A DNA stretch of 64,000 nucleotides from Saccopteryx bilineata (GCF_036850765.1 NC_089494.1:53523809-53587808); one strand, 5' to 3'. Shown: positions 11,360-23,509, counted from the stretch's first letter. Notes: generated by a model from the sequence alone, not told the origin. Numbers and translations: made by a program.

Positions 11360-12309
11360 TTTCTTTCTTTTTTTTTTTCCACACTGTATTTTTAAAGGTC
11401 TGAGACTTACTTTTTACATGTTAGAGTGTTTACTTCTTCAGCAATGATTGCCTTTCTGCAAAGGTAACATTCACATTATTATCATTACTTTGAATTAACT
11501 TTTTCTTTCTCAAAGTTGATTCTGTTGCTATTTTCCTATTACACAATGTTTTTTAACATCTTTTAATATTTTATTCTAATAATTTATTTGTATTTTAAAA
11601 AATTTCTTTACAGTAACTTCTCAGTCACCCTACTGAAATATTTTTATAGAATTGTTTTTTCAACAAATACTATATATATCATATAGATTGTAGAATTTAA
11701 TAGATTCAACACTGTTTCCAAACAGCTATAATTTTGCTGGTATAAACTTAACATTTTACCAAGAATTTAAATATGGGTGTTTTAAGGATTTGTAAGTTTT
11801 CTGTTTGCATATCTGTTTATTTCTTAATGTACCTTTCGTAACCACAAATGCAATAATAGCAAAATTTTGGTAACAAAAATTCATAAATAAAGTAACATTC
11901 TCATTCCTTAGTTTGATATATCAGTTGATTATTGATAATATCTAGCATTTACTGATCAGTTATCTGCAAAACAAAATATCTTTATTGGATTTATAGATTT
12001 TATAAAACTTTAGCCTTATATTTCCTTAGTTAACATAAATATGTTCTGTTAGTTGCTATTGTAATATGGGTCTCTTCAGAATTTCAGAGAAGAATATATA
12101 ATTGAGAGTAATTTTATCATTTTTAATAGTTTCCTTTCCTTTCATATCTGGCTAAAAGGATTCTAAGCTAGCATGACTCCCATCTAAAAATTCAATTGAA
12201 CTGAGCACCCACAATTTTCAGCAAGAACCTCCAACAAGATTGTTTTTAAAAACAAAGAATTTGATCATACCATTTTCAGATAGCTTACTCTACAGACCAC
12301 ACCACACAA
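11360..12309 (+). other. PDE1A intron, no recognised element
   Basis: AT-rich DNA with a short T-rich stretch beside the mariner end and no gene or clear repeat. Confidence 0.5.
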
Positions 12310-12402
12310 TTATTCATATGAAAAATATTACAATAAAAACAGTATAAGAATAGCTTCTGTTTCCCACACTCAAAACTATAAACCTGCTTTTGCCTCACCC
12401 TG
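12310..12402 (+). mobile_element. Mariner MITE fragment (CAGGGTGGGGCAAAAG type)
   Basis: Ends AAACCTGCTTTTGCCTCACCCTG followed by TA. It matches the right end and interior of the complete copy at 41968-42088. The left inverted repeat is missing or unrecognisable. Confidence 0.6.
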
Positions 12403-12706
12403 TATTTTACCTATCTGTTCTGAGCAGGCAATGAATTGTGGAACAGGTAAGCTTTAGCTGTGGCAACTTACTTCATACTTACTGTGAAAATAAGTTATTC
12501 AAGTTTGTGATATGGTCACCATATTTACAGTGTCTTGGTTAAAATTTCAGTAGTACTAGTAGCTCTGTCTATGACACATAGGGTCAGGGTCCAAAAAGCA
12601 TAAGCAGAAAAACCTCACTTTAGAGTCTTGATTTTTCTGGGATATTAAAATAGAACGTTGGCACAGTGGAGTGATCCAAGTGTCAGATTTGGGAGTGGGA
12701 ACTCTT

Positions 12707-13098
12707 TTTTTTTTTTTTGTACTTTTCTGAAGCTGGAAACGGGGAGAGACAGCCAGACAGACTCCCGCATGCGCCCGACCGGGATCCACCCGGCACGCCC
12801 ACCAGGGGCCACGCTCTGCCCACCAGGGGGCGATGCTCTGCCCCTCCGGGGCGTCGCTCTGCCGCGACCAGAGCCACTCCAGCGCCTGGGGCAGAGGCCA
12901 AGGAGCCATCCCCAGCGCCCGGGCCATCTTTGCTCCAATGGAGCCTCGGCTGCGGGAGGGGAAGAGAGAGACAGAGAGGAAGGAGGGGGGGTGGAGAAGC
13001 AAATGGGCGCTTCTCCTGTGTGCCCTGGCCCGGAATCGAACCCGGGTCCCCTGCACGCCAGGCCGACGCTCGACCGCTGAGCCAACCGGCCAGGGCCT
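12707..13098 (-). mobile_element. tRNA-derived SINE (type 1)
   Basis: Reversed, young-looking copy with the head CCAACCGGCCAGGGCC at its right end. It sits in the tail of the type-2 SINE that follows. The pair together is flanked by TGGGAACTCTT at 12696-12706 and 13444-13454. Frames up to 213 aa across it are SINE artefacts. Confidence 0.9.
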
Positions 13099-13443
13099 CT
13101 TCTTTTCTTTTTTTTTTTTTTTTTTTTTTACAGAGACAGAGAGAGAGTCAGAGAGAGGGATAGACAGACAGGAATGAAGAGAGATGAGAAGCATCAATCA
13201 TCAGTTTTTTGTTGTGACACCTAGTTGTTCATTGATTGCTTTCTCATATGTGCCTTGACCATGGGGCCTTCAGCAGACTGAGTAACCCCTTGCTCAAGCC
13301 AGCAACCTTGGGTCCAAGCTGGTGAGCTTTGCTCAAACCAGATGATCCTGCACTCAAGCTAGCAACCTCAGGGTCTCGAACCTTGGTTTTTCGCATCCCA
13401 GTCCAATGCTCTATCCATTGCGCCACCGCCTGGTCAGGCTAGA
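13099..13443 (-). mobile_element. tRNA-derived SINE (type 2)
   Basis: Reversed copy with a T-run, a CAGAGACAGAGAGAGAGTC stretch, repeated CTCAAGC/CAAGCCAGC units and the head GCGCCACCGCCTGGTCAGG. The TSD TGGGAACTCTT encloses it together with the later type-1 insertion. Confidence 0.88.
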
Positions 13444-13454
13444 TGGGAACTCTT

Positions 13455-14662
13455 GTAGTTGAATCTTATCTGTGCTATGTCCTACCTATGCGATGAGTCA
13501 AGGACTCAATCTTCTCTGGTAGAAACTGGTAGAAAACAATAATACCCCCTCACAAAGGTTGTTATGAAGATTAAAGGTCTTTGCATATACGTGGACAAAG
13601 CACCAGAACACTGCTGGACTGAAACACTGCATAAGTGTTACTGGAGGAACACCAGAATCAAGGCAGGACTCCCCTGGAAATATCTGGAAATAGGATTCTT
13701 CTGTGGTGCCACAGAAAAAAAAATTCCGGGACACATGTATAAGAGGATTTTAAGTGACAGTGGCAAGATTCATTAGAGTGAAAAGACATAGTACAGCCTC
13801 AGAGGAACAGAAAGCTGGCGGGCTATAGTAGCTACTGCTTCGAGGTCTTTGCTAAGCCTCCATTATTTTCTGGGGCCCAGAAAAGAGCAGGCTTTCTTTC
13901 AAACGACCCAACTTTTTTTCCTGGCTTTTCCCACGACTGTGCTGGTGTTTTCCCCTATCCAGTCTGTTTTCTGGGTCTTCTGGGGTTTTGTGCCCTTATC
14001 TTAGCTGATACTTTTCTCCGACTTTCCTAGGTTGGATTCCTCCCTTTTGTCGTAGTAAAAGGAATTTCATTTGTAGTTTCTCCCTTCTGTGCCTCCTTTA
14101 ATCCCACAGGACAGTGCCAGTTGCTCCCTCGGGTGCCTGAAACTGCCTTTCCTGCGCACTGAGATGCCCTGAGTGACTGTGAAACTGTCCTTCCCAGTTC
14201 ATTTGGCTTAATCAGATATCTGGCTCCCTTCTCTTTCGTTAGTATCATTAGTAACTAACTGCCTACTGTAACAGTGATAGTGATGATTTTGTGAATAGCA
14301 CGTACTGCATTTAGAATAGTTTTCCTCTAAAATTGGTTAGGATCCTTTCAGAATGAAAAACAATTGTTAGGATTTATGATTGGACGAGGACTGCAGGTGT
14401 AGAAGAAGGCAGCCAGTTCTTTAAGGGGAGATGTTAAACGGCATCATTCCCAAGTCACTCCCTTGGCAGCCCCCTAAATCCTTACATGTTAAAAGGTAAA
14501 ATAATGTAGACTTTTGTAAGCATTGTTACATTTTAAACATAGCTTCTTTTGTGTCCATGTCCATGAAGGAAAATAAAATGCAATCAGTGATGTTTAAAGA
14601 AATGTTCCTCTTAAGAACAATAAAGGGCCAAATGAACCTTTTTCCTTTTGATGACTCCACAG
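13455..14662 (+). other. PDE1A intron, no recognised element
   Basis: About 1.2 kb upstream of the paired exons. No repeat was recognised. The part from 13820 to 14260 is less AT-rich, with open frames of about 70 codons that have no supporting motif. Confidence 0.5.
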
Positions 14663-14764
14663 GGATCTTCGGAATCTAGTAATAGAAATGGTTCTGTCTA
14701 CAGACATGTCTGGTCACTTCCAGCAAATTAAAAACATAAGAAACGGTTTGCAGCAGCCGGAAGG
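14663..14764 (+). CDS. PDE1A: PDE1A exon: DLRNLVIEMVLSTDMSGHF segment
   Basis: This 102-bp exon opens with G, completing an Arg codon with the AG of the previous exon. It encodes DLRNLVIEMVLSTDMSGHF, then QQIKNIRNGLQQPE, and leaves GG for the next exon. The LVIEMVLSTDMS block is a conserved helix of class I phosphodiesterases lining the catalytic pocket. The acceptor is CCACAG and the donor GTAGGT. The exon lies about 7.5 kb from the previous one but only 107 bp from the next, so these two exons form a tight pair. No frameshift or stop is present. One change from the human sequence as I remember it is Gly for Ser in the RNGLQQ stretch. Confidence 0.95.
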
Positions 14765-14871
14765 GTAGGTTATTCTCTTTTGTGATGTTAAACTTCCATG
14801 GGCTTGGACTCAGAAAGAACTATAGTTGGTTACTTTGTTCTGATAATTTGAGTATGTCCTTGGATTGACAG

Positions 14872-14992
14872 GATCGACAGAGCCAAAACCATGTCCCTGA
14901 TTCTCCATGCAGCGGACATCAGCCACCCAGCCAAGTGCTGGCAGTTGCACCACCGGTGGACCATGGCCCTGATGGAGGAGTTTTTCCGACAG
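14872..14992 (+). CDS. PDE1A: PDE1A exon: AADISHP metal-binding segment
   Basis: This 121-bp exon encodes IDRAKTMSLILHAADISHPA and then KCWQLHHRWTMALMEEFFRQ. The Asp of AADISHP is the family's fourth metal ligand, the partner of the His/His/Asp residues encoded by upstream exons outside the window, so it is essential for hydrolysis and is intact here. The acceptor is TTGACAG; the donor, GTGCTT, is weak at positions +3 to +6. The exon ends exactly on a codon boundary. Cys, Gln and His replace residues in the AKSWKLHYRW stretch recalled for human PDE1A. These lie outside the catalytic ligands and look like ordinary divergence. The coding sequence is unbroken. Confidence 0.95.
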
Positions 14993-15699
14993 GTGCTTCT
15001 TTCACACTCTGTGCAAATCTTTTTGAAAATAGTGACTTATGCATATTGATGAATACATTTCTGTACAGAAAAGGTGACTCTTTATCAACTAATTATACAT
15101 TCTTAGGCCTTCAGGCAAAATTTATTAATCATTCAGAGAAATGTATTTTTTAAAAACCTACATAGTACAATATATGTGTTAAAGAGAGTCAAGTCTTGAA
15201 TCTCAGATGTTACTCTCAAGAAAATAATGAAAAGAAAGAAAAAAACTGAAAGAATAAATTAGAGTTGTTTTCTACTATTAAGAGGTAAATGCTAGAGGAG
15301 AGATAGTACACAACTGTCATCATAAAAAGGGGAAAGTGTAACACTTTTGTATACATCTTATTGGAAGTTAGTTATGTATGCATAGCTGCAAGGGATGCTG
15401 TGAAATAAAGTTTTTAGTTGTGTGGACCCATGCCTACATTGAAAACAAATCTGTTGTTATATAAAAAACAAGCCTGGATATGGACACAGTGAATGGCCAG
15501 TGGTCTTTGCTACAAGTATGCACTTTTTAAAATAGTGTTTCTGTTCTGTTTCCACTCCCCCCTGGATGTTATACTATAATTATGATGAGAACCATCTGGA
15601 ATCAGTATCAGCTCCCACAAGTTAAGGGCTGTCTTCCACAAGACTGGCTCTACTTCAGATGCCAGCCTCATGTGTGTCCCCAGAGAATATTGAGAAAAA
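14993..15699 (+). other. PDE1A intron, no recognised element
   Basis: AT-rich stretch following the AADISHP exon. Nothing identifiable. Confidence 0.45.
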
Positions 15700-17260
15700 A
15701 AAATTTTAAGACCTATATAAACTGAGTGATATATTTCAATGTAAATAGATTGAAAAACTCAATATTGCCAAAAATTCAATTCTACCAAAATTGACTAATA
15801 TACTTGGCATAATACTCACCAAAAAATATAATAGGTTTCCTTGTACCAGTTGTAAGAAAAGTTAATAATAATATATACATGGAAATGGTAGAATCTGAAA
15901 TAGCCAAAAAAAAAAAAAAATGAAAATGACCAAGAAAATTGGAGAACTTACACTTCCTTGTTATATGACTTAGTATAAAGCGACAGTAACCAAAGCAGTG
16001 TGTTTTTGACATAAAGGCTAGGACAATAGATCAATAAAATAAAATAGCAATTCCAGAAATAGTCCCATAATTATTATATATGGTGATTTGATTTTCTACA
16101 AAAGCATCAAAACGTTTAAATGGAAAAAGTAAAGTCCATAAGTGGCAATGGAACAACACTTATTAAATGTGAGGGAGAGAAGGAACCCTGTGCCCTACCT
16201 ATACCATATATAAAAATTAATATAAAAATGACTATAGGCTTAATGCAAAACCTAAAACTATAAAGTTTCTAGAGGAGAATGTCTCTCTAATATTGAGGAT
16301 AGGCAAATATTTCTTAGAGAAGATACATAAAGTAGTACATATAAAAAAAGTGGTAATGTAGGCAAAATTCAAAACTTCTGCTCTTTCAAAAAAAGAAAAA
16401 AGCATTAAAAAATCTTTGCCATTAAGAAAAAACAAGCCATAGAGCGAGAGAAACAAATACTTGCATTACAAATATCTTTCCAAGAGCTTGCTCCCTGATT
16501 GTATAAAGACTGTAGATCAATAATAAAAAGAAAGCTCGCCAAATTAAATTGGATACCTCAAAAATACCTCAAATTGGATACCTCAAATTAAATTGGATAC
16601 CTCAAAACAGGTAATATGTATATAAAGTATGCTCAATATCATTACTTATCAAAGAATTATAAATTAAAACCACTATGAGGTACCAGTACATCTTCACCAG
16701 AATGGCTAGAAGTAAAAAGGGCTGACAACGTGAGGTATTAAGTGGAACAATGGCAAGTGTCGGGCATTGCTGGCAGGAGTATAAATCATTAAAGCCTACT
16801 GTGAAACTACTGGGTCGCACCTACTAAAGGTAAACTTAATATCCCTTATGACCCAGCATGTCTACCAATAGATGTGTAACCCAGATAAATTAGTGCTTAT
16901 GCCCACCAAATGTCTTATATAGGAGCAGTCATAACAGTGGTACTTATGACAGCTCAATATTAGAAATAGTACAAATGTGCATCAAAGATATAAATGGATA
17001 AATAAATCATGATATAGTCATACAATAAAATAGAAAGGATAAAAAAATGGACTAAATACAGACAACAATAAATCTCAAAAAAATGCATACTGTGTGATTG
17101 ATTCATTTATATAAAGTTCCCAAACTGGCAAAATTAATCTATATTGATTGAAATCTGAATAATGGGTGATATATGGAGTAGGATTCACTGGAAGCCATTA
17201 CGGGAACTTTCTGGTTGGGTATTATTTAGACAAGTGTGTTTGTAATTTATACAATTAAGA
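15700..17260 (+). mobile_element. Ancient LINE-1 fragment
   Basis: Degraded L1 ORF2 3' part. Blocks equivalent to the C-terminal ORF2 (KIKNFCSFKK-like at about 16370, GGTACCAGTACATCTTCACC at about 16679, CAGGAGTATAAATC at about 16775) lie in the usual order. Many stops; no TSD found. Boundaries are approximate. Confidence 0.65.
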
Positions 17261-18020
17261 TTTGAACATACATTTTCCCTTGATTTAGAAAACAATTTAT
17301 CAGAATAAAGGTGCTCCATCAATGACTTAGAGAACACTAAAAAAAATCTCTGTGTTAAAAAAAAAATAGCTCTACTAAATCTCAGAGACTCTTGAAAATT
17401 ACTGATAGATCTCCAGATAATACCATGACTTATATTAATTATCCTTGTCTTTTATTGATTTAAAGCCAGACAAAAAATAACTGACAGATCATGAGAGTAA
17501 TGAATTCAATGGAATTGAGTGCAGATGTTTTGAAGTTCATCTTAGTCTCAAATTTTTTAGAAAGGTAACTGAGACTAATAATGAAGCTTCTAGCGTGCAG
17601 TGATTTTTCACATCTGAATTTCAGAGTAGAAGAAAATTGTTCCCTAAGACTACTTAGCTACTTTGTCATTCTCAGTGCTTAATAAACAGTGACTCAGATA
17701 CTTGAATTTTAATGTTTAAAATATACCCAACACAAAAGGTCAAGTCTTAGAATAGGTATCACATCATATTTGGTTTTGAGATCTGCACTTTTCAAACTGT
17801 TACTTAGAAGAAGGAGGTACCAGGTTTTTTTGTTTGTTTTGTTTTGACAGTATTCTTGGTGAACAATGATAGACATTTGTGTGACCCCAAAATATTCAGC
17901 ATTGACAGTCTTTACTTGGAGGACTTTAATGTATAAGGCAATTTATCTATAGCCCTAAGGAAAGTAAAAGTGTATATGTTAATATGCACTATTAAAAAAT
18001 CAAACTGTTTCTGCTAGCAT
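17261..18020 (+). other. PDE1A intron, no recognised element
   Basis: No gene or clear repeat recognised. Confidence 0.45.
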
Positions 18021-18030
18021 TGCCTTTTTC

Positions 18031-18399
18031 TTCTTCTTTTTTTTCAAGTGGGGGGTAGAGAGACAGATTCTTGCATGCACCTCGACCGAGATCCACCTGG
18101 CACCCCCCCACCCCATCTGGGGTCGATGCTCTGCCCATCTGGGGCCAAGTTTGCAACTGATCTATTTTTAGCACCTAAGGCTGAGGCTCCCAGAGCCATC
18201 CTCAGCACCCGGGCAAATGCACTCAAACCAATCGAACCATAGCTGCGCAAGCAGAAGAAAGAGAAAGAGAGAAAAAAGGGAGGAGGAGGATGGGTGGAGA
18301 AGCAGATGGTCACCTCTCCTGTGTGCCCTGACTGGGAATCAAACCTGGGACTTCCACATGCCAGGCTGATGCTCTACCATTGAGCCAACTGTCCAGGGC
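18031..18399 (-). mobile_element. tRNA-derived SINE (type 1), older copy
   Basis: Reversed and diverged, with the head GAGCCAACTGTCCAGGGC. TSD TGCCTTTTTC (18021-18030) against TGCCTCTTTTC (18400-18410). Confidence 0.85.
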
Positions 18400-18410
18400 T
18401 GCCTCTTTTC

Positions 18411-19191
18411 AACTATTAGAATCCTCTTGGATCATGTTGAATTGATTTGGGACTTTAGTTTTTAATACTGAAATCTTACATCTCTCTGTCTCTGGACTTT
18501 TAAAAGTAAATGATGATCAAATCCCTTTCAGAAACATATAAAGTAAAGCAGAAGAATATGTAGTTAAAGATCAAAATGAGTTAACTTATACTGCCAATAA
18601 ACATGTTTTACAAACAGAACAAATTTATGAGACCTGACTTCAATAGGTAAGCTGCTTTCATGCATTCGGTTAACAGAGTCTCCCAGTCCCCTTACACGTT
18701 CTTAGCCGTACCGCCTATTTTAGCCCCTTGGAAGTAGACACAGCAGTGAAACTAATACTCCTTGGTGTATGCTTTGCTCTGAGTGTATTTGACATAAACT
18801 ATTTAGCTGGGTCTGTGTGTCTACACAAAGGTCCTAGACATTGGCAGGACTGCAATGATTCTTCCATATTTTTTCTTATTCTTGCTCATTCTCATATCAG
18901 CCCCTGTCAAAACGTCACTTGTAGAACCCACAGTGCTGAGAGATCCCTTCTTGCTCTGTAGCCAAGTGACTGGGGTTTTTCAACTTAGTCAAAAGTCTTC
19001 TAAAGCAATTTGAAAATATATCCCTTCAGAATGTACTAAATATCTAAAATACCATGTTATGTGATCTAAAGTCTGTACTAGAGAAGTTGAGGCAAATCAG
19101 GCAAAGTTTGCTCAGAATTCATCACTGCCCTCAACTGCAGTATAAATGTAAATGTTTTGTATTTCTTATTAAATAAATTATTTTAAGTACA
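18411..19191 (+). other. PDE1A intron, no recognised element
   Basis: Open frame of 77 codons at 18728-18961 without recognisable motifs. No repeat identified. Confidence 0.45.
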
Positions 19192-19433
19192 CTGCTCACA
19201 AAAGTTAGGGGATCAGGGAATGTGCAGATACTCCAGTACTTTCAGCCTTTTGTATAGTACATTTCCACCAATAAAATAAAAGTTGGTTTTGCATCTCATT
19301 TGCATAATCAAACAACTTTCTTTGACTTGTCTTTGTTTTTCTGATGTTCTTGTTTAATAAAAAAAAATCAAAGGCTTCTTTTTTTTTATCACTTCATATT
19401 CATTTTGAAATATCCCCTAAATTTTGTGAGCAG
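19192..19433. mobile_element. MITE with CTGCTCACAAAA inverted ends (long copy)
   Basis: Left end CTGCTCACAAAAGTTAGGGG and right end CCCCTAAATTTTGTGAGCAG, then TA. It is longer inside than the hairpin copy at 7563-7628, so it is closer to a parent element. No transposase is present. Confidence 0.7.
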
Positions 19434-19439
19434 TATATA

Positions 19440-19848
19440 CCAGAGCCCTGGCTGGATGGCTCCATGGTAGAGCATCAGCCTTGCTGTGGATGTCCCAGGT
19501 CTGATTCCTGTTCAGGGCACATAGGAGAAGTGCCCATCTGTTTCTCCACCCCTCCCCCTCTTATTTCTCTCTCTGACTCTCTTCTCTTCCTCTCTTGCAG
19601 GCCAGGCTCAATTAGAGCAATTTGGCCCAGAGCATTGAGGATGGCTCCATGGCCTCTGCCTCAGGCGCTAAAATGGCTCAGATTGCAACAGAGCAAGGGC
19701 GCCAAATGGGCAGAACATTGCCCTCTAGTAGGCTTGCCAGGTGGACTCCAGTGGGGGGTAGATGCCAGAGTCTGCCTCTGCCTCCCCTCCTCTCACTAAA
19801 AAAATAAATAAATAAATAAATAAATAAATATATATATATATATATCAG
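19440..19848 (+). mobile_element. tRNA-derived SINE (type 1)
   Basis: Head AGCCCTGGCTGGATGGCTCC, body as in the other type-1 copies, and a tail of (TAAA)n then (TA)n. It inserted next to the TA flank of the preceding MITE. Confidence 0.85.
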
Positions 19849-20225
19849 GAAAGCAGAAGAAGCCTGATAATGCAAAATAAGAGATGATTTGGAGTTGGTT
19901 TCAGAAAACCTGAGTGTAAGACCTTGCTTTCCATCATCCCAGTAGGGAGAGTAGGAGTCGTCACCTTCTTACCTGTAAGATGGTATTAATTCCACTATGC
20001 CTCCTTCCAGGATGGCTATGAAGAACACAATGATAAAATAAATGTGAGTGGTCTTATACACATAATAAAAATATGAGAAATTGGGATTATTTTTTATTCA
20101 CCTGCTCTCTTTTAAGTTTTATATTTTCCTAAAGAAAAGTATTAGAGAACCAATATGCTGTTACTTGCTGGTTACCGAAATCAAAACTTGAAAGGATCTA
20201 GCTATAACTTAAGAAACACATTCCC

Positions 20226-20610
20226 GGCCCTGGCCGGTTGGCTCAGCGGTAGAGCGTCGGCCTAGCGTGCGGAGGACCCGGGTTCGATTCCCGGCCAGGG
20301 CACACAGGAGAAGCGCCCATTTGCTTCTCCACCCCTCCGCCGCGCTTTCCTCTCTGTCTCTCTCTTCCCCTCCCGCAGCCAAGGCTCCATTGGAGCAAAG
20401 ATGGCCCGGGCGCTGGGGATGGCTCTGTGGCCTCTGCCTCAGGCGCTAGAGTGGCTCTGGTCGCCAACATGGCGACGCCCCGGAGGGGCAGAGCATCGCC
20501 CCCTGGTGGGCAGAGCGTCGCCCCATGGTGGGCGTGCCGGGTGGATCCCGGTCGGGCGCATGCGGGAGTCTGTCTGACTGTCTCTCCCTGTTTCCAGCTT
20601 CAGAAAAATG

Positions 20611-20641
<31 letters not shown>

Positions 20642-20650
20642 AAAAAAAAA
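20226..20650 (+). mobile_element. tRNA-derived SINE (type 1), young copy
   Basis: Near-consensus copy with a long A-tail. Exact 14-bp TSD AGAAACACATTCCC at 20212-20225 and 20651-20664. Confidence 0.95.
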
Positions 20651-20854
20651 AGAAACACATTCCCAACACAAACATGGTTTAAAAAATAGCCAAGTAAGAG
20701 AAATATTTTTTCCTTTTGCTTTGCAGAATATAGCACTAGACTTGAAATTCATTCAGTAGGCTTTAAAAAAAAATTAGATACTGGATATTAATTTAAAAAA
20801 TGAAAAAACTAGTCAAGAGAAAGAACTGAATTTTTAGAATCAAGAGCAATAAGA

Positions 20855-21167
20855 GCCTGACCAGGCGGTGGCACAGTGGATAGAGCTTTGGACTGGGACA
20901 CGGAGAACCCAGGTTTGAAACCCCAAGGTCGCCAGCATGAGCACGAGCTCATCAGATTTGAGCAAGGCTTATCAGCTTGAGCCCAAGGTTGCTGGCTTGA
21001 GCAAAGTGTCACTCAGTCTGCTGTAGCCGCCTGGTCAAGGCACAGATGAGAAAGCAATCAATGAACAACCAAGGAGCCGCAATAAAGAATTGATGCTTCT
21101 CATCTCTCTCCTTCCTGTCTGTCCTTATCTGTCCCTCTCTCTGTCTCTCTCTGTCTCTGTCAAAAAA
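20855..21167 (+). mobile_element. tRNA-derived SINE (type 2)
   Basis: Head CCTGACCAGGCGGTGGCACA, then GCTTGAGC repeats and a CTCTGTCTCT tail. TSD AAGAGCAATAAGA / AAGAGCAACAAGA at 20842-20854 and 21168-21180. Confidence 0.92.
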
Positions 21168-21180
21168 AAGAGCAACAAGA

Positions 21181-22380
21181 AAATTTATGTGTGCATGTGT
21201 GTGTGTGCACATAAACACACACACATATATGTATGTGTGTACATATACGTATGTATGAATTAATGTTTCAGAAAAATACAGAGGCATTTTGGGATGTCTT
21301 GACTTTTAAAGCAATTTCTTACTAGTTTGTTTACCAAGTTTATTTTATCTAACAAAAGGACTTAAATAACATTAACATTTTTAACTCACCATTTCTGAAA
21401 GACAAACCAATGTAGACCAAGCTATTTGTACCATCCAGGTAAAGTTTCTAAAGCCATGCCAAACAGTAGCAAGAAGAGATCAGAATTGTATCCAGGATTT
21501 GTTTTCTTGAGAAACTCTGATATCTGACTCTGGAGTAAGCAGCTGATGGTAAAGGAGATAAAGCAGGTCTTTATCTTCAAGGACTTTTACACAGCACACC
21601 AGTGACATCATCAACACAGTAATGCCCTCTCTGAGTGTTTATGCAGGTCAACGCAGTGGCCTCTGCCCTCTCACTATAACGATCTATTTGGGAAATGCTC
21701 CATTCATTTCAACTATGACCGGTATTACCGAGAGATCAGAGATGGAGGTACTAGTGAAGAAAATAACCATTAGTAAAGGAAGAAAAGTTTTACTCTTTAG
21801 TCTCTTCTTGAATAGACATAGTAGGTTGGCAAGATAACAAGAAGTTAAAACAATTAAAATTTAAAAAATAGTCACTGCCATTAAAATCTGTTCATACTTC
21901 ATGCTAAATGAACCCAATAACTAAGTGAAGATTTCCTTTTTTCAAATAGTAGTTTTGTGACACATAAACAAAATAGATATATGTGTAAAACCTACATTTA
22001 CCAATAGGTAATACAAGCATTGCTTTGTCAGTCAAGGAGAAACAAAGAACTGGAAATGCAAATTATTTAGAAGGAAAGGTCAAAATGATTGATTTATCTT
22101 AAATTTTATGAAGTCAGGGCCCTTTATTTCCTTCAGTGTTGCTAGAAACAGTATAAAGTGTGTTATTTAAAATTAAATTATATTTCCCATAGTAATAAAA
22201 ATGTATTTAGTTAGTATATTCTCAGCTAAGGATCTTGCATCATGAATTTAGAGACACAACCAAAAATTTTTCATAAATGTAAAGAATTATAGCTAAGAGC
22301 CAGGACAATAGCTTAACATTTAAAAATCAGGGTTTATGGCTTTAAGAGGCATAAAATTGTGAACATCAATTACACAAGGC
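21181..22380 (+). other. PDE1A intron, with short TG/TA simple repeat
   Basis: A (TG)n/(CA)n/(TA)n microsatellite spans 21189-21256. The rest is unrecognised intronic DNA. Confidence 0.5.
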
Positions 22381-22393
22381 ATATTAATGTTCT

Positions 22394-22722
22394 TTTTTTT
22401 TTTTCAGGGACAGAGAGAGTCAGAGAGAGGGATAGATAGGGACAGACAGACAGGAACAGAGAGATGAGAAGCATCAATCATCAGTTTTTTATTGTGACAC
22501 CTTAGTTGCTCATTGATTGCTTTCTCATATGTACCCTGACCATGGGCCTTCAGCAGACAGGGTAACCCCTTGCTCAAGCCAGTGACCTTGGGTCCAAGCT
22601 GGTGAGCGTTTTGCTCAAGCCAGATGAGCCTGTGCTCAAGCTGGCGACCTCAGGGTCTCGAACCTGGGTCCTTCTGAATCTCAGTCCGACGCTCTATCCA
22701 CTGCGCCACCGCCTGGTCAGGT
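22394..22722 (-). mobile_element. tRNA-derived SINE (type 2)
   Basis: Reversed copy ending GCGCCACCGCCTGGTCAGG. Exact 13-bp TSD ATATTAATGTTCT at 22381-22393 and 22723-22735. Confidence 0.93.
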
Positions 22723-23336
22723 ATATTAATGTTCTGTAGAATATTCATAACATTCACAAAAATACAGTTATATAATTGTGTCTGAAACTGAATGTAAGCT
22801 ATAATAATCATTAAATATTTAAACAGTTCTGGTGACTTTCTCAGACTTTAGAATTGGCCATTTTTAAGAGGAATGCAGAAAAGTATGTAATTTGTTGGCC
22901 TGAATTCCTTTAATAAGTTCTTCAAAGAAGCCTAAACTATTGCATATTTTCCTCTTTTAAGTTCTCAATCAAATTCCCCAGTAGAAAGAGAGGTCCTTCC
23001 AATACTACTGTGACTTTTTGGTGGCCTTCAAGCTTGTGGCCGGAGACCTGCTACCTGTTTGTTGTTGGTGTTGCTTCTGGGATGAAAATTTGATTTAGTG
23101 ACAGGTTTCTCAAGATTTCAATACTTTACATTTTCAATCTTTTGCGTGCTTTAAAAAGATAGAAACTGTTTGAATTCAGTGAAAAATGAAAAAGAGGGGA
23201 AAACACATGCAATGAAGTCGTTGGATTTGCCACCTTGTTGACAGCTATCAGAGCATTTCATACTGTGAGGAAAGCATTCAATTATTAGGTCTTTGTCATG
23301 GCCTTTCCAAGAAAGAATCTGAGCAGCCTCCAAGGG

Positions 23337-23420
23337 AATTGCTAAAACAGGCGCAAGAATTGCTAAAACAGGCGCAAGAATTGCTAAAACAGGCGCAAGA
23401 ATTGCTAAAACAGGCACAAG
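23337..23420 (+). repeat. 21-bp minisatellite, four units
   Basis: Unit AATTGCTAAAACAGGCGCAAG repeated four times, identical except for one base in the last unit (GCACA for GCGCA). No known element surrounds it. Confidence 0.95.
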
Positions 23421-23509
23421 CTGTGGGGCTGCGCACATCCTGCGGCCTGTGTCTCTCATGTTGATGGGGCCACTTTCTTCACTTCCACACCTGCTGGCTC
23501 ATGCTCTAA

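Noticed and set aside
12556..13197. 213-codon open frame on the - strand and overlapping frames on both strands
   Set aside because: It lies across a type-1 SINE. The same peptide stretches recur in every type-1 SINE of the window (for example 8713-9156, 28480-28992, 42568-42993, 60269-60952).
18728..18961. 77-codon + strand frame
   Set aside because: No motif, no splice signals in phase with PDE1A, and no neighbouring gene.
20226..20300. tRNA gene (A- and B-box-like sequence)
   Set aside because: The tRNA-like part is the head of a SINE followed by SINE body and A-tail; no separate tRNA gene is supported in any copy.
23337..23420. CRISPR-like regular repeat
   Set aside because: Units abut with no spacers and the context is a mammalian intron; it is a minisatellite.
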